Origin: Pseudoduganella armeniaca
GTDB taxonomy: Bacteria; Pseudomonadota; Gammaproteobacteria; Burkholderiales; Burkholderiaceae_D
Direction: 5' to 3'
Assembly (NCBI RefSeq): GCF_003028855.1
Contig: NZ_CP028324.1
Coordinates: 4,836,001-4,900,000, forward strand
Length of the DNA stretch: 64,000 nt
Program-made: the position numbers and the translations under genes
Shown here: piece by piece, positions 45,544 through 53,506 of the stretch
Layout of the letters: the number at the start of each line of letters is the position of its first letter
Position numbering within the stretch: position 1 is the first letter of the stretch
The notes under the pieces: model-generated
Told to the model about the DNA's origin: nothing
The model's database searches: none
Seen by the model: only the letters and a program-made list of their open reading frames with translations

Positions 45544-48399
45544 TTACTTGGTCAGGATGAAGCCCTTCAGCTTCGAGAACGCCGTTTCCAGCAGTTCCTT
45601 CTGCTGGGCGTAGTGCTTGTCGTAGTAACCCACGGCAGGCGACGCGGAGGCTGGGCGGCCGGCATACGCCAGGCGCTGGCCCGCTTCCATCGACTCGAAG
45701 ATGTTGTGCTGGATCTGGAACCATGGACCCTGGTTTTGCGGCTCGTCCTGCGCCCACACCACTTCGGTCGCGGCCGGGAACTTCTTCAGTTCGGCGGCGA
45801 AGGCCTTGTGCGGGAACGGGTACAGCTGCTCGACACGGATGATGGCGGTGTCGGTCTGGCCGCGGGTCTTGCGGGCATTGGCCAGGTCGTAATACACCTT
45901 GCCGGAGCAGGCGATCACGCGCTTGACCTTCTTGGCGTCGATTTTCTCGTCGACTTCGCCGATCACGGTCTGGAACGCACCCTTGGCCAGCTCGGACAGC
46001 GGCGAACCGGCATCCTTGTTACGCAGCAGCGACTTCGGCGTCAGCACGACGAGCGGCTTGCGGAACTGGCGCACCATCTGGCGGCGCAGCAGGTGGAAGA
46101 TCTGCGACGCGGTGGTCGGCTGCACCACTTGCATATTGTTGTCCGCGCACAGCTGCAGGAAGCGCTCCGGGCGCGCGGAGCTGTGCTCCGGACCCTGGCC
46201 TTCGTAGCCGTGCGGCAGCAGCATGACGAGGCCGGAGGCGCGGCCCCACTTCACTTCGCCGGAGCTGATGAACTGGTCGATGACGACCTGCGCGCCGTTG
46301 ACGAAGTCGCCGAACTGGGCTTCCCAGATCGTCAGCGTGTTCGGCTCGGCGGTCGAGTAACCGTATTCGAAGCCCAGCACCGCTTCTTCCGACAGCACGG
46401 AGTCGATGACGGTGAACGGTGCCTGGTTGTCCGACACGTTCTGCAGCGGCACGTAGGTGCCCGCATCCCAGCGTTCGCGGTTCTGGTCGTGCAGCACGGC
46501 GTGGCGGTGCGTGAACGTGCCGCGGCCGGCGTCCTGGCCGGTCAGGCGCACGGCGTAGCCGGACGAGACCAGCGAGGCGTAGGCCAGGTGTTCGCCCATG
46601 CCCCAGTCCAGGTTCAGTTCGCCCTTGCCCATGTTGGCGCGGTCGGCCAGCACTTTTTCCACCAGCGAGTGCACCTTGAAGCCTTCCGGCACGGTGGTGA
46701 TGCGGGTGGCCAGGCGCTTCAGTTCCGTCAGCGGCACGGCGGTGTCGGCCGCGTCGGTCCACTTGCGGTTCAGGAACGGCAGCCAGTCGACGGCGAACTT
46801 GTTCTTGAAGTTCGAGATGACCGGATCGACCGTGTGCTTGCCGGCGTCCATGGCGGCGCGGTAGGCGGCCACCATCTGGTCGCCGCCATCGGCCGGGATC
46901 ACGCCCTGGGCGGCCAGCTTGTCGGCGTACAGGCGACGGGTGCCCGGGTGCTGGGCGATCTTCTTGTACATCAGCGGCTGCGTCAGCGCCGGGGTGTCCT
47001 GCTCGTTGTGACCCAGCTTGCGGTAGCAGATGATGTCGACCACGATATCCTTCTGGAACTGCGCGCGGTAGTCCAGCGCGATCTGCGAGGCCAGCACGAC
47101 CGCTTCCGGATCGTCGGCGTTCACGTGCAGCACCGGTGCCTCGATCATCTTGACGACGTCGGAGCAGTAGATCGTCGAGCGCGCGTCGCGCGGGTCGGAC
47201 GTGGTGAAGCCGATCTGGTTGTTGATGACGATGTGCACCGTGCCGCCCGTGCCGTAGCCGCGGGTCTGCGCCAGGTTCAGCGTTTCCATCACGACGCCCT
47301 GGCCGGCGAACGCGGCGTCGCCGTGCACCAGGATCGGCAGCACTTGCTTGCCTTCCTTGTCGCCGCGGCGGTCCATGCGCGCCTTGACGGAACCCTCGAC
47401 GACCGGGTTGACGATTTCCAGGTGCGACGGGTTGAACGCCAGCGACAGGTGGACCGGGCCACCGGCGGTGGAGATGTCGGACGAGAAGCCCTGGTGGTAT
47501 TTCACGTCGCCGGCCGGCAGGTCGTCGCCGTGCTTGCCTTCGAATTCCTCGAACAGGTCCTTCGGTGCCTTGCCCAGGGTGTTGACCAGCACGTTCAGGC
47601 GGCCGCGGTGGGCCATGCCGATGACGATTTCCTGCACGCCTTTTTCACCGGCGCGCTGGATGATCTCGTCGATCGAGGCGATGAACGTCTCGCCGCCTTC
47701 CAGCGAGAAGCGCTTCTGGCCGACGTATTTGGTGTGGAGGTAGCGTTCCAGGCCCTCGGCCGCGGTCAGGCGCTCCAGGATGTGCTTTTTCTTTTCCGGC
47801 GAGAAGTTCGGCGTGGAGCGGATCGACTCCAGGCGCTCCTGCAGCCAGCGCTTTTCGGCCGGGTCGGAGATGTACATGAATTCCGCGCCGATCGAGCGGG
47901 TGTACGTGTCGCGCAGGAAGTTGGTCAGGTCGCGCAGGGACGCGGTTTCCGGGCCAAAGTAGGTGTTGCTGATGTTGAACACGGTGTCCATGTCCGCGTC
48001 GGTGAAGCCGTAGGACGCGGGGTCCAGTTCCGGAATCGACGGACGTTCCTGGCGCTGCAGCGGGTCCAGGTTGGCCCAGCGCGAACCCAGGTAGCGGTAG
48101 GCGGCGATCAGCTGCGTGGCGGCGACGCGCTTGCGGCCCATTTCCGGGTCGCCCGAGGCGACCACGGTGCGGATCGGACCGGCCTTGGCACGCTCGGCGA
48201 ACGAGGCGATGACGGAGGCGTGGGCGACGTCCGGTTTATTGGAGCCATCGACGGCGGGGACGTGCTGCATCGCGTCGAAATACGCGCGCCAGTTGTCGGG
48301 CACGGAGCCTGGATTCTCCAGGTACGCCTCGTAGAGCTCCTCTACGTACGGCGCATTCCCACCGAACAGGTAGGAGTTGGACGTCAGTTGTTGCATCAT
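45544..48399 (-). CDS. sucA: 2-oxoglutarate dehydrogenase E1 component
   Basis: 951 residues; decarboxylates 2-oxoglutarate with thiamine diphosphate and reductively succinylates the E2 lipoyl arm in the TCA cycle. It keeps the thiamine-binding GDAAFAGQGVV and VIVNNQIGFTTSDPRD-type block (seen as HIVINNQIGFTTSDP), HRGRLNVL and the RYLGSRWANLDP N-terminal helices. Length is normal. The double ATG at 48399/48396 has AAGGTGAG upstream. First gene of the sucA-odhB-PspC-lpdA unit. Confidence 0.98.
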   Translation of the reverse strand: MMQQLTSNSYLFGGNAPYVEELYEAYLENPGSVPDNWRAYFDAMQHVPAVDGSNKPDVAHASVIASFAERAKAGPIRTVVASGDPEMGRKRVAATQLIAAYRYLGSRWANLDPLQRQERPSIPELDPASYGFTDADMDTVFNISNTYFGPETASLRDLTNFLRDTYTRSIGAEFMYISDPAEKRWLQERLESIRSTPNFSPEKKKHILERLTAAEGLERYLHTKYVGQKRFSLEGGETFIASIDEIIQRAGEKGVQEIVIGMAHRGRLNVLVNTLGKAPKDLFEEFEGKHGDDLPAGDVKYHQGFSSDISTAGGPVHLSLAFNPSHLEIVNPVVEGSVKARMDRRGDKEGKQVLPILVHGDAAFAGQGVVMETLNLAQTRGYGTGGTVHIVINNQIGFTTSDPRDARSTIYCSDVVKMIEAPVLHVNADDPEAVVLASQIALDYRAQFQKDIVVDIICYRKLGHNEQDTPALTQPLMYKKIAQHPGTRRLYADKLAAQGVIPADGGDQMVAAYRAAMDAGKHTVDPVISNFKNKFAVDWLPFLNRKWTDAADTAVPLTELKRLATRITTVPEGFKVHSLVEKVLADRANMGKGELNLDWGMGEHLAYASLVSSGYAVRLTGQDAGRGTFTHRHAVLHDQNRERWDAGTYVPLQNVSDNQAPFTVIDSVLSEEAVLGFEYGYSTAEPNTLTIWEAQFGDFVNGAQVVIDQFISSGEVKWGRASGLVMLLPHGYEGQGPEHSSARPERFLQLCADNNMQVVQPTTASQIFHLLRRQMVRQFRKPLVVLTPKSLLRNKDAGSPLSELAKGAFQTVIGEVDEKIDAKKVKRVIACSGKVYYDLANARKTRGQTDTAIIRVEQLYPFPHKAFAAELKKFPAATEVVWAQDEPQNQGPWFQIQHNIFESMEAGQRLAYAGRPASASPAVGYYDKHYAQQKELLETAFSKLKGFILTK

Positions 48400-48675
48400 T
48401 CTTGCTCACCTTTCTTCGCGCTTCGCGAGGAATTAGCGGGTTAATCTAACCTTCCGCGACACGGCCTGACCGGTTAGCGGATCGCACATCAAGTTGTGGG
48501 GGAAGGACTGTACACCTAAGAGAGAACCGGAAAACGCAGCCGCCCGCGCAGATATTTAGCAGGCAACAGCTCCTCCGAAATTTCAACAATGGTTGTTTAG
48601 CATAGCACGCGACGTTGAGGTACGACAACCGAACGTTGCACATGGTTGTAACAGCCGCGCCGCATTACAAGGGAA

Positions 48676-48718
48676 AGTTGCCAATAAATTGGGGACATAC
48701 CCGACTTTATTGGCAACT
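48676..48718. repeat. 13-bp inverted repeat around a GGGGACA motif
   Basis: AGTTGCCAATAAA (48676-48688) and TTTATTGGCAACT (48706-48718) are exact reverse complements with a 17-nt loop that contains TTGGGGACATACCCGAC. The GGGGACA word recalls the ends of the other repeat families, but the arms are AT-rich and unrelated. Confidence 0.7.
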
Positions 48719-48745
48719 GTCGCGGCGCGGGCTGGCTGGACTTCA

Positions 48746-48771
48746 GCATCTAGATCATTTATTCTAGATGC
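48746..48771. promoter_or_regulatory. Operator-like inverted repeat before the BlaI-type gene
   Basis: GCATCTAGA (48746-48754) and TCTAGATGC (48763-48771) are perfect reverse complements separated by 8 nt. The repeat ends 22 bp before the ATG, a good place for self-repression by the dimeric regulator encoded next. The sequence is not the classic TACA/TGTA BlaI box. Confidence 0.5.
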
Positions 48772-48793
48772 ACGCATTTGCTGAAAGCCCACG

Positions 48794-49183
48794 ATGACCG
48801 CCCCTGCCCCGCCGAAGCCCACGCCCGCCGAACTGGAGATGTTGCGCCTGTTGTACGCGCTCGGCCCCGCCACGGCGAAACAGGTCCATGCCGCCGCGCT
48901 GGAAACCCGGCCGGAGCAGACCTATGCCACCGTGCTGCGCCTGCTGCAGGTCATGCACGGCAAGGGCCTGCTGACGCGCGACGAAAGCGCCCGCGCCCAC
49001 GTCTACGCGCCCGCCCAGGCGCAGGATTCCATCCAGACCAGCCTGCTCAAGGACCTGATCCACAAGGCATTCGCCGGTTCCGGCAAGGCGCTCGTGCTGG
49101 CGGCGCTGCGCGGCGGCCACGTCAGTGCGCGCGAGCGCGCCGAGATCCAGGCATTGCTGGACGAAGACAACGGCCGCGACTGA
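48794..49183 (+). CDS. BlaI/MecI/CopY-type transcriptional regulator
   Basis: 129 residues with a winged-helix N-terminal half (PTPAELEMLRLLYALGPATAKQVHAAALETR, then QTYATVLRLLQVMHGKGLLTRDE) typical of BlaI-like regulators, and a C-terminal helical dimerisation part. The usual M56-type BlaR1 sensor-protease partner is not next to it; the following gene is a GGDEF-EAL protein. An inverted repeat lies just before its start. The regulated gene is unknown. Confidence 0.85.
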   Translation: MTAPAPPKPTPAELEMLRLLYALGPATAKQVHAAALETRPEQTYATVLRLLQVMHGKGLLTRDESARAHVYAPAQAQDSIQTSLLKDLIHKAFAGSGKALVLAALRGGHVSARERAEIQALLDEDNGRD

Positions 49184-49406
49184 TTCCCCCCCAACATCAG
49201 CGTGACGCCATGCCGCCAAGCGCGCGTCGCAAATTTGTTTTTTCGATCACACTGGAGGGGTATCGAAGGCCGCCCGCCGGCAGCGGCCATCGCCCTACCC
49301 GCCGGCACGTTCCAGGACAGGAACGGGTTTCAGTTCGGCATCGAAACTGCAATATTTTGCTTTGCTAAAAATTAAGAACACAGCGATTTTGCGACTTCGG
49401 GGAAGC

Positions 49407-51476
49407 ATGGGTGAAAGCGGGCTGCAGTCGGCGGTGGACGTCGGCGCCTTGCCATTGCGGGATGTAATGGATCTTCTCGCCGGGACGTTCTACGTCCTGG
49501 ACGAGTCAGGTTATTTCGTGTTGTGGAACCAGCAGGTCGAACGGGTCACCGGCCTCTCCGCCGAGCGCCTGCGCGGACTGCACATGCTGGAGGTGTTCGA
49601 GCCGGCCGACCGCCCGACGGTGGCGAAGGCGTTCTGCACCGTGTTCCAGCAGGACGAGCGGGTGCAGCTCGAGGCACGCGTCCGCTCGGCCGACGGCGAG
49701 ACCATCCCGTTCGCGTTCTGCGCCTCGCGCCTGCTGGTGGGTGGCGGCGGCAGCTATATGTGCGGCATGGGCATGGACCTGTCGCAGCATCACCGCCAGC
49801 GCGACAAGCTCGAGCTGTTCGAGCGGGCCCTGACGGCCGCCAGCAACGGTATCGTCATCACGCGCCACGAAGGCACCGACAATCCCATCGAATACGTCAA
49901 CCCGGCATACGAGCGCATCAGCGGCTACGAGGCCGAGGAAGTCATGTGCCGCGACTCGCGCTTCATGGCCGCGCCCGGCCTGGACGAGGACCAGCGCAGC
50001 AAGCTGGGCGAGGCCGTGCGCGCGCACCAGCCGGCTTCCGTCGTGTTCCGCAACCAGCGCAAGAATGGCGAGCTGTTCTGGAACCACCTGTCCGTCACGC
50101 CCGTGCGCGACCACAGCCGCCGCGTCACCCACTTCATCGGCATCATCGAGGACATCACGGCCACCAAGCAGCGCACGGCCCAGCTCGAGCACCTCGTCAC
50201 CCATGACGCGCTGACGGGCCTGGCCAACCGGGTGCTGCTGCGCGACCGCCTGGACCATGCGATCCACTCGGCCCAGCGCAATCACGAGCAGGTCGCCATC
50301 GTCATGCTGGACCTGAACAAGTTCAAGGAGATCAACGACACGCTGGGCCATGCCGCCGGCGACCTGGTGCTGAAGAATGTCGCCCAGCGGCTGCAGTCGG
50401 CGCTGCGCGAATCCGATACCGTGGCGCGCCTGGGCGGCGACGAGTTCGTGCTGGTGCTGGCCGAGCAGCCCAACCTGCGCTTCACGCTGCGCATGATCGA
50501 CCGCGTGCGCCGCGCGATGGCGGGCGAGATGGACATCGACGGCCGCCTGCTGTCGGTAGGGGCCAGCATGGGCGTCGCCGTGTACCCGGCCGACGGGCGC
50601 AATGTGCACGACCTGCTGCAGGCGGCGGACGCGGCCATGTACGAAAGCAAGCACGGCGGCCCGGACGCCGTGCATTTCTACTCCTCCGCGATGGCGCACA
50701 CCACGGCGGCGCGCCAGCACATGGAAAACGCGCTGCGCGACGCGCTCGACCGCGATGACCTGTACCTGCTGTTCCAGCCGGACGTGTGCGTGGAAACAGG
50801 GAAGATCCTGGGCCTCGAGGCCCTGCTGCGCTGGCGCCACCCGGAACGCGGCGAGCTGCTGCCGGCAGATTTCCTGCCCGAGGCGGAAGAGAACGGCCTG
50901 ATCGTGCCGCTGGGCCGGCGCGTGCTGGAGGACGTGTGCAGCACGCTGCGCTTCCTGGCCGACCTGGGCTACCCCGACCTGCCGATCTCGATCAACGCCT
51001 GCGCCCGCGAATTCACCCAGCGCGACTATCTGCTGCACCTGGGGCGGCGCATCGCCCATCACGGCATCAAACCCACCAGCCTGGCACTGGAGCTGCACGA
51101 GGAACAACTGATGCACGACCCGGAACAGGCCACGCGGCTGGCCAACGGCCTGCAGGAGCTGGGCATCAAGCTGTCGGTGGACGAGTTCGGGGCCGGCCGC
51201 AACAACCTGTCGTGCCTGCGCCGCCTGCCCGTCAGCCAGCTGAAGATGACGCGCCGCCGGGTGCAGGAGATCGGCGCCTCGCCCAGCGACGGCATGCTGG
51301 CCAAGACCATGCTCGACATCGGCCACAACCTGAACATTCCGGTAGTGGCGACGGGCGTCGAGACGCGCGACCAGCGTGATTTCCTGGCGGCGCACGGCTG
51401 CAGCCGGGTACAGGGCAACTACATCAGCCAGCCGCTGGCCCGGCCGGCGCTGGCGGAGTGGCTGACGGCGCATTAG
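49407..51476 (+). CDS. PAS-PAS-GGDEF-EAL c-di-GMP enzyme
   Basis: 689 residues. Two PAS domains (about 15-125 and 140-255), then a diguanylate cyclase domain with intact GGDEF (343-347) and an RESD inhibitory site (334-337), then an EAL domain (EALLRW from 471). The EAL domain keeps the EAL Glu, Asn in SINA, both Glu in LELHEE, and GVE. The DDFGTG loop reads DEFGAG (592-597), so the second Asp is Glu, and the KIDRSF block is KMTRRR. Cyclase activity is likely; phosphodiesterase activity is doubtful. ATG 49407 (GGGGA upstream) is preferred over a TTG at 49362. Confidence 0.93.
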   Translation: MGESGLQSAVDVGALPLRDVMDLLAGTFYVLDESGYFVLWNQQVERVTGLSAERLRGLHMLEVFEPADRPTVAKAFCTVFQQDERVQLEARVRSADGETIPFAFCASRLLVGGGGSYMCGMGMDLSQHHRQRDKLELFERALTAASNGIVITRHEGTDNPIEYVNPAYERISGYEAEEVMCRDSRFMAAPGLDEDQRSKLGEAVRAHQPASVVFRNQRKNGELFWNHLSVTPVRDHSRRVTHFIGIIEDITATKQRTAQLEHLVTHDALTGLANRVLLRDRLDHAIHSAQRNHEQVAIVMLDLNKFKEINDTLGHAAGDLVLKNVAQRLQSALRESDTVARLGGDEFVLVLAEQPNLRFTLRMIDRVRRAMAGEMDIDGRLLSVGASMGVAVYPADGRNVHDLLQAADAAMYESKHGGPDAVHFYSSAMAHTTAARQHMENALRDALDRDDLYLLFQPDVCVETGKILGLEALLRWRHPERGELLPADFLPEAEENGLIVPLGRRVLEDVCSTLRFLADLGYPDLPISINACAREFTQRDYLLHLGRRIAHHGIKPTSLALELHEEQLMHDPEQATRLANGLQELGIKLSVDEFGAGRNNLSCLRRLPVSQLKMTRRRVQEIGASPSDGMLAKTMLDIGHNLNIPVVATGVETRDQRDFLAAHGCSRVQGNYISQPLARPALAEWLTAH

Positions 51477-51481
51477 CACGG

Positions 51482-51979
51482 TCACGCCCCGCGCCCGCTG
51501 AAGAGATAGGGCTGGTAACGCTGGCAGCACGCGTGTACCGGCCGTACAACGGTCTGGCCGTAGCGGTTGCGCAACGTGAACACGCAATCGAACGGCTCTC
51601 CCGTGGTCCGATAGGCGTTCGGCGGCAGCGCCGGCGGCGTGTTGAACGTCACCTCGACGGTCGCCTCCACCAGGTCGTCCGGCCCCATCGCGAGCTTGGG
51701 CAACGCACGCCGCAACCGCTCCCCGTAGTTGCGCGCCATGGTGGTGGCGGTCGGCGTGGCGGGCGCCGCCTCCCAGCGCAGCAGGTCCAGCACCACCCGT
51801 CCGCCCGGCGCGTCCGCGTACAGCTTGCCCAGCGCCCAGTGGCCTTGCACGTCATTATTCCGATTGACGAACGAGTCCTGTAGGCCGGCGGCCAGGTGGC
51901 GCAATTTTCCGATCCGTTTCACAGCGCGGTTCCCGTGTTTGCCAACATCGCCATTTTGCGCCGGAATCGCCTGCGACAT
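51482..51979 (-). CDS. Hypothetical protein, 165 aa
   Basis: I do not recognise it. 165 residues, basic at the N-terminus (KHGNRAVKRIGKLRHL), with an aromatic and Pro-containing C-terminal half and no signal peptide or membrane segment. It sits between the GGDEF-EAL gene (convergent, 5 bp apart) and the MEDS kinase gene (divergent). The start codon has no clear ribosome binding site, so a shorter form is possible. Confidence 0.6.
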   Translation of the reverse strand: MSQAIPAQNGDVGKHGNRAVKRIGKLRHLAAGLQDSFVNRNNDVQGHWALGKLYADAPGGRVVLDLLRWEAAPATPTATTMARNYGERLRRALPKLAMGPDDLVEATVEVTFNTPPALPPNAYRTTGEPFDCVFTLRNRYGQTVVRPVHACCQRYQPYLFSGRGA

Positions 51980-52087
51980 AGCTGCACGAGCTGACAGGAC
52001 GACGCAATCGACATTGCTGGCGTATCATCATGAAATACCGGTGGCACAAGCCCCATCTATCATGAGGCGCGCACGGCGCGAAACTCC

Positions 52088-53506
52088 TTGCACATCCATA
52101 CTACACACCGCACCTCCGGCATCGACGCCGTCGGCAGCATCCCCTGGGGTTCGCACTTCTGCCAGTTCTACCGCACCGAAGCCGACCTGGCGGAAACGCT
52201 GGTGCCGTTCTTCCAGGCCGGGCTGGATGCCAACGAATCCTGCCTGTGGGTGACCTCGCAATCGCTCGACGCCGGGCGCGCGACGGCGCTGCTGGCGCAG
52301 GCCATTCCCGGCTTCGACGCTTACGTGGCCAGCGGCCAGATGGAAATCGTCTCGATCTCCGACTGGTACAAGCCTGGCGACAAGTTCGATCCCGACATCG
52401 TCCTGAACGGCTGGATCGAACGTGAACGCCGCTCGCGCGCGCTCGGCTTCGACGGCCTGCGCCTGACGGGCGACACGATCTGGGTGGAGCGCTCCGGCTG
52501 GGCCGATTTCATGGACTACGAGCGCAAGGTCAACGGCGCCTTCCGCCACTACAACCTGGTGGCGTTGTGCACCTACTGCATGGAGACATGCAGCGCGGAA
52601 GACGTGATCGACGTGTGCCGCCACCATGAGTTCGCGCTGACGCGGCGCGACGGCACCTGGGAGGTGCTGGAAAGCTCGTCGCTCAAGCTTGCCAAGGAAG
52701 AGCTGGTGCGGCTGAACGCGGAACTGGAGGACCGGGTCGAGTCGCGCACGGCCGCGCTGAACGCGGCCGTGCGGGCGCGCGACGAGTTCCTGGCCATGCT
52801 GGGCCACGAGCTGCGCAATCCGCTGGCGCCGATCCGCTCGGCGGCGGACGTGATCCGCGCGCTCGCGCCGGCAGACTCGCCGATTGCAAACAGCTCCGCT
52901 GTCTTGCACCGGCAAGTCGCCCATCTGACACGCCTGGTGGACGACCTGCTGGACGTGGCGCGCATCACCCAGGGCCATATCCAGCTCGCGATGCGGGAAA
53001 CTTCACTGGTGGACATCATCGAAACCGCGCTCGAGCAGACCCGCACGCTGATCGATCAGCGTGGCCACTCATTGCGTGTGACACTCCCGCCGAGGAACGT
53101 ACAAGTCATGGCGGACGGGACGCGGCTTGCCCAGGTATTCGGCAACCTGCTGCATAACGCCGCGAAATACACTCCCAACGGCGGCGCGGTCAGTATTGCC
53201 GTGCACATCGACGACGCGATGGCAACGATTACTGTCACCGATACTGGCGCGGGCATCCCACGTGACATGCTCAATTCCATCTTTGAGCTGTTTACACAGT
53301 TGCCGCGCTCGCTCGACCGTTCGGATGGCGGCCTGGGCATCGGCCTGACACTTGCGCGCCGACTGGTCGAGCTGCATGGCGGCACCATCGCGGCGCACAG
53401 CGATGGTCCCGGCCTGGGCAGTTCGTTTTCGGTTGGGCTGATGCTGGCACAGTCCACGGTTGCCTGTAAAGCCCACGACCCGGACGAGTTGACACGGCGG
53501 AATTAA
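52088..53506 (+). CDS. MEDS-domain sensor histidine kinase
   Basis: 472 residues: an N-terminal MEDS domain (GSHFCQFYRTEADLAETLVP, DANESCLWVTS; about 20-195), a coiled segment, HisKA with phosphoaccepting H240 in LGHELRNPLAPI, and HATPase_c with N box (NLLHNAAKYTPNGG), G1 (DTGAGIP) and G2 (GGLGIGLTLARRLVE). It has no receiver or output domain. The start is a TTG at 52088; no better in-frame start is visible. Its stop overlaps the stop of the minus-strand MEDS kinase within a shared TTAA. Confidence 0.88.
   Translation: MHIHTTHRTSGIDAVGSIPWGSHFCQFYRTEADLAETLVPFFQAGLDANESCLWVTSQSLDAGRATALLAQAIPGFDAYVASGQMEIVSISDWYKPGDKFDPDIVLNGWIERERRSRALGFDGLRLTGDTIWVERSGWADFMDYERKVNGAFRHYNLVALCTYCMETCSAEDVIDVCRHHEFALTRRDGTWEVLESSSLKLAKEELVRLNAELEDRVESRTAALNAAVRARDEFLAMLGHELRNPLAPIRSAADVIRALAPADSPIANSSAVLHRQVAHLTRLVDDLLDVARITQGHIQLAMRETSLVDIIETALEQTRTLIDQRGHSLRVTLPPRNVQVMADGTRLAQVFGNLLHNAAKYTPNGGAVSIAVHIDDAMATITVTDTGAGIPRDMLNSIFELFTQLPRSLDRSDGGLGIGLTLARRLVELHGGTIAAHSDGPGLGSSFSVGLMLAQSTVACKAHDPDELTRRN

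Larger units (their letters stand above)
48400..48793. other. 394-bp divergent gap sucA / BlaI-type gene
   Basis: No gene is supported. It holds the sucA promoter region (not pinned down), the inverted repeat at 48676-48718 and the operator-like repeat at 48746-48771. Confidence 0.6.
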
